A stretch of 64,000 nucleotides of DNA from Plumapathes pennacea (Eukaryota; Cnidaria; Anthozoa; Antipatharia; Myriopathidae), in the NCBI GenBank assembly GCA_964036295.1, contig OZ038463.1, positions 26,585,069 to 26,649,068 on the forward strand. Reading direction: 5' to 3'. Below, piece by piece: positions 1-9,163 of this stretch. A model generated the notes under the pieces. It was given only the letters and a program-made list of their open reading frames with translations. It was not told the DNA's origin and did not search any database. The translations under genes were made by a program, and so were the position numbers. Numbering within the stretch: the stretch's first letter is position 1; each line of letters opens with the position of its first letter.

Positions 1-234
1 GAAAGTTAGTTATAGTTTCAATGTAAAAATTACATATATACATTGTCATCGATGCAATATCGGCATATTACGACACGTACGTTCGTACGTTCTAATCTAG
101 TTACGAATGTTTTTCTTAAGTCTTGACATTGCTTGCGATTAAAGGATGAACAGTCAAATTGAAGATTCCAGCCATGTATGATGCTTACACGTCTTTGGTT
201 GCTCGTTTTGAGACATTTTCGACTAATCATATTT

Positions 235-322
235 TGCGACTGAAATGTACGAATTGGCGACTAAATGTTTGTACCTAGTCGCCAAATGGCGACTGGACTC
301 TTTTTTTAATTTCGAGCCCTGA
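235..322. repeat. short dispersed repeat with palindromic core
   Basis: The stretch contains a near-perfect palindrome around 277-296 (TAGTCGCCAAATGGCGACTG) and an earlier partial copy of the same GGCGACTA word near 255. It ends in a T-run followed by TTCGAGCCCTG. The palindrome followed by a T-rich tail is typical of short nonautonomous elements in invertebrates. No coding content is seen. I cannot assign a family. Confidence 0.35.
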
Positions 323-437
323 TAAGATATCGCCAAAAACATCGATTAAGGACTAAACAGCCTAGCCCAAGCTAAAAGATACCAAATTTACATTTCAATA
401 CAGAATTCTTTATACATGAATACATATTATAAAAACC

Positions 438-1085
438 TTAAATCTTACTCCTAAGCCTATTATATAACGCTTTCTTAAAGGAACTTTCTGAAGGAAGAGA
501 TCTTAACTCGGCGGGCAAAGCATTCCAGTCATTCTGGGCACTATTCTAGGATCTCTGTAATCCCCAGTTGGTACTTGATTTCGTTGTTCGTACAGTGTCC
601 TTTGCCCGAGTGTTGTAGTTGTGAATATCTGCACCTCGAACTACCGCATTTTCAGTGGTTAGCTTGTACATATGAATACAACGTTGCAGTTGTCTTCCGG
701 CAAACAGGTCTAGCCAGTTCAAGTCGGACAGGGCTTCACTTGATGAAGAGTGAGGTGGTCTGTCTAAGATCAACTTGGCTGCTTTGTTTTGAAGGTGTTG
801 AATTGAGTTCATTAGAACTTTGTTGTTTTTATCACCCCAAATAATGTCTGCATATTCAAGTATAGGTGTAATCACTGTTGTGACGTACAGTTTCCTGATG
901 TGAATAGGGAGTAGATGCTTTAGTCTCTTCAGGACCCCAAGCTTTTGCGCAACTTTGCTCTATCTGATCTATGTGATTATGCCATGTTAGGTGTTGATTG
1001 ATAATCACGCCAAGGTACTTGAACTTTGTTACATTGGGTTGTATTAGGAACTCAGCTGCAAATTGACTCAAATTTTGGACTAAAA
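438..1085 (-). pseudogene. non-LTR retrotransposon (LINE) reverse transcriptase C-terminal remnant
   Basis: Read on the minus strand, this encodes the end of a CR1/L2-type LINE polymerase. It has the FKYLGVIINQHLTWHNHI block that follows the RT palm, then RKLYVTTVITPILEYADIIWGD, QNKAAKLILD, and a DWNALPAELRSL-type C-terminus ending at the TAA near 438. The reading frame shifts once near 945, and a TAG interrupts it at 546-548. The catalytic palm (YxDD) and endonuclease are absent, so this is a 5'-truncated dead copy. Truncation of the 5' end is usual for LINEs. The upstream boundary near 1085 abuts the R1 repeat. The family assignment is from motif memory. Confidence 0.8.
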
Positions 1086-1087
1086 CT

Positions 1088-2665
1088 AGACTGGCCTTGC
1101 CAGTGAGCTCGCGGCGTGAGTTGGGTCGAGACCAGAATATAAAATGGAAAGTAGGGGACAAGAGCGGAACTCCCAAGAGAGACTTCCAATTTCTCACCAT
1201 AAAAATATCACACAGTATAGAGAACTTGGCTTTTGACACCTTGATTAAACTAAAAATTATTATTACAACACTCATACACTTGCTTCTTAAAGGTTGAGCG
1301 ACCCTGCATCTTGAGAATGCGTGACATATCTTTTTATGCACAATCGATTATGACAGTTTGACCTTGACTCTTATTTCTAATCAGAGGCCACGATTAATCC
1401 AGACTTCGCTTCACTGCTTATGTGTTTTCTTTTATTAACTCAATACGTTTCTTCTATCAGGCTTTCGAGTATTCGTGCTCTGTAACAAATATAAAATTGA
1501 AAGCGAGGAATGTCACACGAGAGATGTTTACAATATTATTGCGGTTTTGTTCAGTGTGTTCAGTCCATTTGTGACTGCAAACTCAATCCTCAGAATTATT
1601 TCGGTGTATTTTTCATTTCTGGTATTTAATGAACATTGCGAAACAAAGGCTACATGATCGAATGAAAGATACACTTCAACAGGCAATGTACGATACACAG
1701 AAGAATTTTATGAGGCAACAGATGTCATGTACAGAGTAAAGCATAAAGCGTCATTGTTTTACGGCTAAAGTTCACCGCAGCTTTGGTTTCTGTTTTCGCC
1801 CTGTTATCTTCCCAAAAGTATTTCGTGTCACCACAGAAAGTTTCGTCGGGACTAAATACTTATCGGCGACAGAGATATTTGCAATACCCCAGCGGTATCC
1901 ATCAAACATATGTTTACGGCTATTCTCAAAGCTTGTGCGGTGAACGCGAGCCAAAATCTTTTCCTAAAATCCAGTTTATCCGTGCATATTCCACAGAGCC
2001 AAATGGCGTTGAGTTTGAATGGGATGCAGTTAACTTTTTCGCTTCACTACTTATGTATTTTCTTTTATTATCTCAATACGTTTTTTCTATCAGGCTTTCG
2101 AGTATTCATGCTCTGTAACAAATATAAAATTGAAAGCGAAGAATGTCACACGAGAGATGTTTACAATATCATTGCGGTTTTGTTCACAGTGTGTTCAGTC
2201 CATTTGTGACTGCAAACTCAATCCTCAGAATTATTTCGGTGTATTTTTCATTTCTGGTATTCAATGAACATTGCGAAACAAAGGCTACATGATCGAATGA
2301 AAGAAACACTTCAACAGGCAATGTACGATACGCAGAAGAATTTTATGAGGCAACAGATGTCATGTACAGAGTAAAGCATAAAGCGTCATTGTTTTACGGC
2401 TAAAGCTCACCGTAGCTTTGGTTTCTGTTTTCGCCCTGTTACCTTCCCAAAAGTATTTCGTGTCGCCACAGAAGTTTCGTCGGGACTAAATATTTATCGG
2501 CGACAGCGGTATCCATCAAATATTTGTTTACGGCTATTCTCAAAGCTTCGGCGGTGGATGCGAGACAAAATCGTTCCCGAAAATCCAGTTTATCCGTGCA
2601 TATTCCACAGAGTCAAATGGTGTTGAGTTTGGATGGGATGCAGTTAACTTTTACACAAGTAACGA
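1088..2665 (+). repeat. R1 dispersed repeat family, copy 1, with internal tandem duplication
   Basis: This is the first of several copies in the window of one noncoding family, with others at 41520-42480 and, inverted, at 44385-44790, 46080-46400, 47600-48235, 48236-48945, 53880-54385 and 54386-55235. Shared landmarks are GAGCTCGCGGCGTGAGTT near the left end, ATCAGAGGCCACGATTAATC, GGCTTTCGAGTATTCGTGC, and GATGGATACCGC-type sequence near the right. In this copy the body is duplicated in tandem: 1409-2039 and 2040-2655 are about 90 percent alike by eye. No transposase or RT is encoded. The class is unknown, perhaps a nonautonomous DNA transposon. Confidence 0.75.
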
Positions 2666-3120
2666 GCAATTCACTGGCCACATCTCGAGTTGTTTAGCGA
2701 AGTCAATTATGTCATTGCCCAGCACGTGATAATATGAACCAATCACCGTGTGCTGATTCTCGACCCACAAAAAGGAATAAATAAAAAAATAAAAAACTGT
2801 TTTGAGAAGGACGCTTTTACAGTGTGAAACTGGTTGATACGTTGTATTTCTATAGTGTAACAATATGTGTACATGTTGTGAATACTATTAGGGCTTGGGA
2901 GCCTCTATATAGTACACTTTCCATACTGTTGTACTTGTCCACGTTTTTGTCATAGTAATACCTCATGAGTTACCAAATTTTCGCGTGGCCCCCCATTTGA
3001 GGCCATTTTTTTCACGTGCCCCCCCTCCCCCTTCCTAACTCATAAAAAATAAACGGTCCCTAATTGTATTGCTTTACTTTTCAATTGAACTGGTTTGTCG
3101 TTATCTCTCCCAATCCCAAG
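2666..3120. other. intron or intergenic sequence upstream of the first visible RECQL4 exon
   Basis: No gene is recognised. The sequence includes a purine/pyrimidine-rich tract with runs of C near 2991-3030. If the RECQL4 gene is intact, this and the repeats to its left form a large intron. Nothing resembling the DEAH-box or Walker A exons is visible between 1 and 3120. Confidence 0.4.
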
Positions 3121-6100
3121 GTCCTCCGCGAGCATTTTGGCGTGCGCTGCTTCCTTGGTTTGACCGCCACTGCAACTCTCTCCACTGCAGCCTCAGCTGC
3201 AGAGCACCTCGGCATTGTGCCCGATGACAATGCAATTGTTACAGGCGTAGCTGTACCCCCCAACTTAAACCTCTCCGTTTCCGTTGACGATTATCGAGAT
3301 AAGGTAAACAGTAAGCCTTAATGAACAGCTCCCAGATAACAGGTGTATTATAAAGACCATTGTTATTCAACTAGCGGGACCTCCGTGAAAACAAGGTTTT
3401 AGCAATTTAAACGTACAACTTTATGCAACCGAACGAACAATAGACAAATCGACATGCAGGACAACAGAACATCAACTGACCAATAACGAAACACAACCGA
3501 ACCAACTCGACCAACCATAAGACAAAAAAAACGGACCAATTACTTCAACGACCAGAGACATAAATACCGCCATCTGGCGAATCCTTTCACTTGACTCTGA
3601 AGATGACTTCCGCTCAGAGAGTCGAAACGTCAGTCACTAACAACAATCTTCTTGCAGACTACCAACCTACTATTCACACTCCTGGGTCAAACCATTTGAC
3701 ACTGTCCAACTTTAGTCAGCCTTTTTATTTTGCTCTGTCTGTTCTCACGACGGAAACGCCAGACTGACGCGACTGTATTACTGACCGTTTGGCATCAACT
3801 TATAGATAACATACAAACATACAATAAAACAAGCATTCCTTTTAACAATCACCCAACTTATCCGAACACCCGCTATTAAAGCATTGTCTCTCGACGTGTA
3901 AAGTATATCCCGGTGAATGCTCTCCCAAATATACAAAGACTCTAAGTACGAGCATTAAGAAGATCATAGATGCGTGATTTTCTACCTTTGGACGGGCCGA
4001 GTAATAGTGCATTAATTGGAGTCTGAAATTTAAGGTCTTTCCTGGCAGCTTTTATGAAGAATGCGGGATTCTATATTGTAAACTTTCTCGATAACTGCCA
4101 ATCATATGGGAAGTGGATCAGGATTGCATTGGCGGATACTCCTTAATCTTTTTATTGTCGGAGACTGCCCAGTTGGGACGAATTTTGTGCCCTGATTCCC
4201 TGACTGATCCCTTTTATGATACAAATTTTTGTTTGTTTTCATTATTTCCATTGTAGGCGCTGGTTGAACTTTTCAAGAGCAACCGTTTCTCCCAGTGTGA
4301 CTCGATCATAATATACTGCACAAGACGGGATGAGACAGAGCGCGTGGCTTCTATGCTGAGGATATGTCTGCAAAACGTCCCTAAACCTCCGAAAATGGTC
4401 CAGGCTGCAGAGGAAGTGGGTATCTCCAGGAAGAATCAGAAAGGACAGAGGTGAGAATGCTCACCAAAAGGATGAGAATTGGTTTGTGAAATATGACACT
4501 CTAGGGAAGCGAGTTGCTGAGCGCATGCGCTCTGCTTTCACACAGTTCGACACTGCCGGGTTGTTGATCTTCCCAATAAATGTGAACTTGTTTCAGAGTA
4601 ACAGTAATTACCTAAACCAAAGTTGTCCGTGTGGACTTTAGGATAGGAAGATGATTTGATGTGGTTTCGTTTGTGAAAAATTTGCAAAAACCTTGTTTGC
4701 AGTGAAGCGGAAATTACTTCCCGATCTTATTTTTGGGAATATATTTTGCTTAACCTACATTCCTATTGCACGAAACCCCTTAATACAATACAATACTTTA
4801 TTTACCAACGTTACACTTAGGAGCTTCAGAGAAACAAACGTGAACATGAAAATGTAACAACAAAGCTTTCAGTGGGGTTCACAGGCTGTTTATCATGTAT
4901 TGAGTTCATCGATTGTTGCATTTTCTGGAGAAAGGTTTCACCGTAACTTTTCCATGTTATTTGCCTGACCGAAAATCGAATATTGCTCGGCTATCCATAT
5001 GCACGTCTTTCACCGTATATACTCCCAAATAGCTGTCAGTTATATATGAAATATATTTTGCTTTCTATACTTTAAGGACCAAGAGGAAGAAAACACAATC
5101 GACGTGGAGCGTTGAATCTTACCACGCAGGAATGACGGCCGCTCATAGGCGTCGTGTGCAAGCACATTTTATGTCAGGAGAACTCGCTGTAGTGGTGGCC
5201 ACAGTAGCATTTGGCATGGGGCTCGATAAGTCTGATGTCCGAGCAATTATTCACTACAACATGCCAAAGACCTTTGAAGGATATGTGCAGGAAATTGGCC
5301 GTGCCGGCCGAGATGGCCTTCCTGCGTATTGCCACGTGTTCCTTGACCCAGAGGTGAGAATCAGGCCTGGAGACCTATCATTATTTTTAAATTAAAAAGT
5401 ATAATATTGGCATCTTCTGCCGACCTGTTCTCGCTGCAGTCTTTGTAATGTAGATTTGCGTCTTGCACGAGCTGAATAACGTCATCATGCAAATGTCCTA
5501 TTATGCACTTCAACAACAGGCTGAAATGTTTACATTCAACGGGATTGTCACTTTTAATCAAAGAGCCAACTCAACCACTGTTGTGGGTGTTTCGTAAAAG
5601 TTAAATTAGTTTGACATATCAACCAAGTCGAAGTAGAACCTTTTTAAGTATGAACGTTCTCTTCCAGGGAAAAGACGTCTGCGAGCTTCGTCGCCATGTT
5701 TATGCCAACACTGTGGACAGGGTTACAGTCAAGAAACTCGTAAACCAAGTGTTTCCGTATTGCAAGTGCACAGAGCTTCACAAATTGCAACAAGAACGCA
5801 AAGAATGCCACATGGCAGCCGCTGCACTCATCAGCGACGAGCATAAGATGATGGAATATGAATCAGTGAGGTCCACGGATGGAGACGAACCCGGCGATGA
5901 TGTGACGCAGTTAAATCATCCAAAAGATGAGCAAATCGGCAGGAATGAGAATGAAAGTGGGACGTCGGTGACAGACACTGAAGCCACAGAAGCGTTTGTG
6001 GAACAATCCTTTAATGACAGAGATGGATTGATAAGCTTAAGTAGGTCGGTAGAACCACCAATTGGTAACAACCAAAATGATAGCGGCCTAAAGGACGAGA

Positions 6101-7086
6101 AGGGACGTTGCTGTGGTGGGCATGATGTTGCCTTGGTAACCGATGACCTTGTAGATGCTTTGGACATGTCCAAGGAGAACATTCTCACACTCCTTTGTTA
6201 CCTTGAGCTATCCCCCAACCGTTTGATCGAAGTATTGGAGCCAATCAAGTCAACATGCACTTTACAGTTCTATGGTGGAGTTTCGCAATTGAGGCGCGCA
6301 GCACAGAAGGTCCCTGTTGTCGCTGCTGCTGTCGCAATCAATGCTGGAAAGTCAGCAAAGATGGCAATGTCTAATACCTTGGAATTTTCAGTGGTCGAAG
6401 TTGCTGACCAGATGGGATGGGACCTAGATCCAGTATGTAAAGAACTGCGAGCTCTTCAGTGGAATACGTCTTTAGCAGTAGACACCTCTGATGCATCTCT
6501 TGGCCGGTCAGGAGTCTTCGTTGAATTTTCGGACGTTTCGTTTCACATACGGTCCCCTGGGGATTTGTCAGCCGAGCAACGCGACAAAGTATGTAATTTT
6601 CTTGAGGGTCGCATCCTGGCAGAAGAGCGAGGCCAGCTTGAAAAGCTGAACACTATCTATTCTTCACTCAAAAAGGTTTCCTGTGGAAATTTCTGGCGTT
6701 GTACCGATGAAGCATGCATGGACTCAGATTTGGAACTAAAACAGATCATTCAATCGTACTTTGAGGATCCCACTGAACAATGTGAGATTAAACTGGAAAA
6801 GGTACGCCATGCTAAGGAACATGCTACTTCAAACCCTGGGACACCTTTGGATATCGACGTGAATTGGGAACTTATTGGTCGGGATATCCGGACATTTGTG
6901 GGCATTCACCACGACCACTCGTTCACAGGCCGTAATATGGCTCGGATTTTTCACGGCATTGAAAGTCCATGTTACCCTGCGGCAGTCTGGGGACGGGAGA
7001 GGCGCTTTTGGCGGAAACATTTGGACGTTGACTTCAATGCTTTGAGGAAGTTTGCCACGAAGGAGTTGTTGAAACTTCGGAAGTAA
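3121..7086 (+). CDS. RECQL4: RECQL4-type ATP-dependent DNA helicase, last four exons (5' part outside window)
   Basis: RecQ-family 3'-5' DNA helicase with roles in replication initiation and genome maintenance in the nucleus. The visible exons are 3121-3303, 4257-4450, 5077-5353 and 5668-7086. All boundaries are GT-AG and the phases join without a frame break. Exon one carries helicase motif III (FLGLTATAT). Exon two has [16 protein letters not shown] (motif IV). Exon three has [20 protein letters not shown] (motif V) and [10 protein letters not shown] (motif VI). The long last exon has the RECQL4-specific C-terminus: [32 protein letters not shown], and [25 protein letters not shown] near the end. 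These blocks match vertebrate RECQL4 far better than BLM or WRN. The N-terminal Sld2-like region, Walker A and DEAH box lie upstream of the window or are missing. An AT-rich 3' UTR with ATTAAA-like signals follows. Confidence 0.93.
3420..3735 (+). repeat. dispersed retroelement-tail-like repeat in RECQL4 intron
   Basis: The intron after the 3303 donor holds a decayed coding-like stretch. One frame reads [19 protein letters not shown], with downstream conceptual sequence. The DNA folds into a hairpin around GACTCTGA (near 3593) and TCAGAGAGTC (near 3616). I recall similar tails dispersed in cnidarian genomes next to Penelope-like retroelements, but no RT or GIY-YIG domain is present here. The family call is tentative. 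Confidence 0.4.
4770..4870. repeat. AT-rich low-complexity tract in RECQL4 intron
   Basis: AATACAATACAATACTTTATTTA-type sequence inside the intron between 4450 and 5077. It could be a retroelement 3' tail. No gene is seen. Confidence 0.25.
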
Positions 7087-7630
7087 CCCAGGCTAAGATT
7101 TCGTCACCAGACGAATAATATTGCAATGACAACAAAGTAAATTACCTAATATTTTTTACATTATTAAAGGATTGTGAATGTTGTGTTCCAGATAAAGACT
7201 TACTTTTAATCTGCTTTGTTTTCTTGATTGTTTTAATTTTGTATAAATAAGTTAAGGTACTTACCCTAGCAAATTTCGACATTTTTACGATAGTTAGTAA
7301 AATTTATTCTGCTGAAAGTGTTACTTGTGGTGTTATGATTAATGTAAATACCATGAACAAACTCTGGGGTACTGGTTCTGTTATCAATCCGTTAGTAGAT
7401 GACCCCTGCTGGTCTCAAATGCTAAGAAGCTAAAATCATTTCCACAAATACAAGTTTAGCTGTGGGAAACGCGACAAATGACCACCCACGAAAACAGTGT
7501 CGTTACGAGTAAAACATTGGAATTTTTCAGATAACAACAGCCTGAAACAAACATTGATGAAACAGATTCTCCACTGAGTTCAGTGATTCATTTCAGTTTG
7601 TTTACTGAATAGCCGAGAATTTCAGGCAAC
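7087..7630 (+). other. RECQL4 3' UTR and downstream AT-rich sequence
   Basis: AT-rich sequence follows the TAA at 7084-7086. ATTAAAG near 7164 and ATAAATAAG near 7244 are plausible polyadenylation signals. There is no further ORF of note. No strong terminator evidence can be read by eye. Confidence 0.35.
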
Positions 7631-7634
7631 TAAA

Positions 7635-8044
7635 TTATTCTCCAGCGTTGCGCCGTCTTCTGTCAAGTCTATTACTGTGGTGTCGCTTGCCTGTTGTTCT
7701 TTCGTGGGGAGTGCAATATATGATGCACTACCGCGTTCATGTCCCCTTGCTCCCTGGCTAGAAGTGAGGCCAATTTCACCTTCAACCTTGCTAGCTTCTC
7801 GTCAAATTGTTGTTCAGCCGTAGGCTGATTCTCGTCGACGTCGGCTTGCAGGTAGGGGAGGGGTAGTTGTCGTTGATGTTCCGTCGACTTTGGGCTGCCT
7901 CTGGTGAAGGTGTATGGCGGTTTTCAACATCGTTAAAGGGCTTAAGCTTTTCTCTGCAGCCAAAGTTTCCTGCGCATATGAATTTATGCTGTTGTACATC
8001 GCTTTGTGCTTTTGAAGCTGCACGCGGCGTTTATCTGCACCCAA
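7635..8044 (-). pseudogene. unrecognised minus-strand coding-like segment with coiled coil
   Basis: An open frame from 8044 down to 7814 encodes a basic, glutamine-rich segment (KRRVQLQKHKAMYNSINSYA) and then a Thr/Pro-rich linker. A second frame from about 7855 down to 7690 encodes ENQPTAEQQFDEKLARLKVK followed by ASLLAREQGDMNAVVHHIL, a plausible amphipathic helix. The two pieces are in different frames. The junction has an acceptor-like pyrimidine tract ending in CAAG, so either an intron or a frameshift separates them. I recognise no family. It could be the last exon(s) of a host gene or a transposon-derived ORF. Confidence 0.3.
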
Positions 8045-8721
8045 AGGAAATCAGTAATCAAGTCTGAAAAATTCTGTATTTCAACGGTCGGCACAGGAAA
8101 TTGTATGAATCAAAACTCACCTATTTCTCGACGGCTTAATTCTCATGGACTAGTGAAATCCATCACAGCAAAGATAAATATCCGTCAAGCCTTCAATGGC
8201 TTTGAAATGAAACGGCGTTCATTCATTCCGAAAGCCGCTATACTTGCAGTGTTTACAGTACAGTTTGCTGGCAGCTCGAATAACAAACAAACATTTCCAT
8301 CTCTTTCGCTTATGGTGATTGTTTACATTCTTCGGCGGATCACTTTGCTTCTCCAGACCCGCATTGTCTGCTATAGTTCAAGGTGAATTTCACGTTGTTT
8401 TGAAGCGGCGACTTGAAGCGTTCATCTTCAACAATTGTACCGTTCAAAACATTTACATCGTCACGAATTCCAAAGTCACCGAAGGCTGCTGGCTTTCACC
8501 ACGCCAGGTTAACAGTACTTTCGGTGTTTTCGTTGATTAAACGACATCTTTTTCATCGACACTCATCAACTTTTAACTGGCAGAAATGTTAGTAAGTTGT
8601 GGCGTGTTTTCAATCATCCAATGAGAGTTTGTTTTGCCTTTTGCGCGTCGAAAGAAAATTCTGCATTCAATCAGAAATGAAAAATTGTTTTCGCTCGTAA
8701 TTTCGTGTGTCTATGTTATAA
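8045..8721. other. no recognisable feature
   Basis: Only short chance ORFs are present on either strand, with no domain, RNA gene or repeat that I can support. Confidence 0.4.
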
Positions 8722-8913
8722 AAGAATTGGTTCATGCTTTTAGATGTGCATCTATCGAGTTATGGATGCACTTGGGAAGTTGGGAGAGCACTCGTGAAGC
8801 GAGTTGCTCTCGGCTACGCCTCGAGCAACTCTTACGCTTCTCTCGTGCTCTCCCAACTTCCCGCGTGCATCCATAACTCGATAGACGCACGCTAAGCATG
8901 AACCAATTCTTAA
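8722..8913. repeat. foldback (hairpin) element, about 190 bp
   Basis: The left arm, starting AAGAATTGGTTCATGC, is mirrored by the right arm ending GCATGAACCAATTCTT. Inside them ATCGAGTTATGGATGCAC pairs with GTGCATCCATAACTCGAT, and GGGAAGTTGGGAGAGCAC pairs with GTGCTCTCCCAACTTCCC, with mismatches only near the centre. The middle (AGTTGCTCTCGG and CCTCGAGCAACT) is also self-complementary, so almost the whole segment folds into one long hairpin. The outer end of the right arm contains the ATG of the next small ORF. Confidence 0.8.
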
Positions 8914-9107
8914 ATGGAAGAGGTAAAGAGCTTAAGATAAAAGGCAGATGGAAGATGAATAGAGAAATTCTTGAAGAAGCAATAAGGAGTAGTAGAGAAA
9001 TGTTCCTTCTAGAACACACCCCACTCCACCCCCACCTTTGTGTTAACACATTTAATAAACCAGAAGTGTGGCGTGATCGTGAAAGCGGGGAACACCCGGC
9101 GTTATGA
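8898..9107 (+). CDS. small ORF, paralogue of the zinc-repeat ORF N-terminus
   Basis: A 69-codon ORF whose first 35 residues (GRGKELKIKGRWKMNREI, then LEEAI) closely match the start of the ORF at 9164 (GKAKELGIRGRWKMKKPEPE, then EAI). The pattern resembles Rho-N/SAP-like helix pairs (KELGIKG..KM.K.EL.EAI). After residue 38 the sequence loses the similarity and ends without zinc repeats, so it is probably a truncated duplicate. The ATG lies inside the hairpin's right arm. Function is unknown. Nucleic-acid binding is a guess from the N-terminal pattern. Confidence 0.4.
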   Translation: MNQFLNGRGKELKIKGRWKMNREILEEAIRSSREMFLLEHTPLHPHLCVNTFNKPEVWRDRESGEHPAL

Positions 9108-9163
9108 AAAAATTGATTTAGAATAAAAATGGCTTAAAGGTATTAAGAAAACAAAGAAAAAAG

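Noticed and set aside
3590..3640. Hammerhead ribozyme in the retroelement-tail repeat
   Set aside because: A hairpin and a GAAAC word are present, but the required CTGATGA core is not, so the motif cannot be supported.
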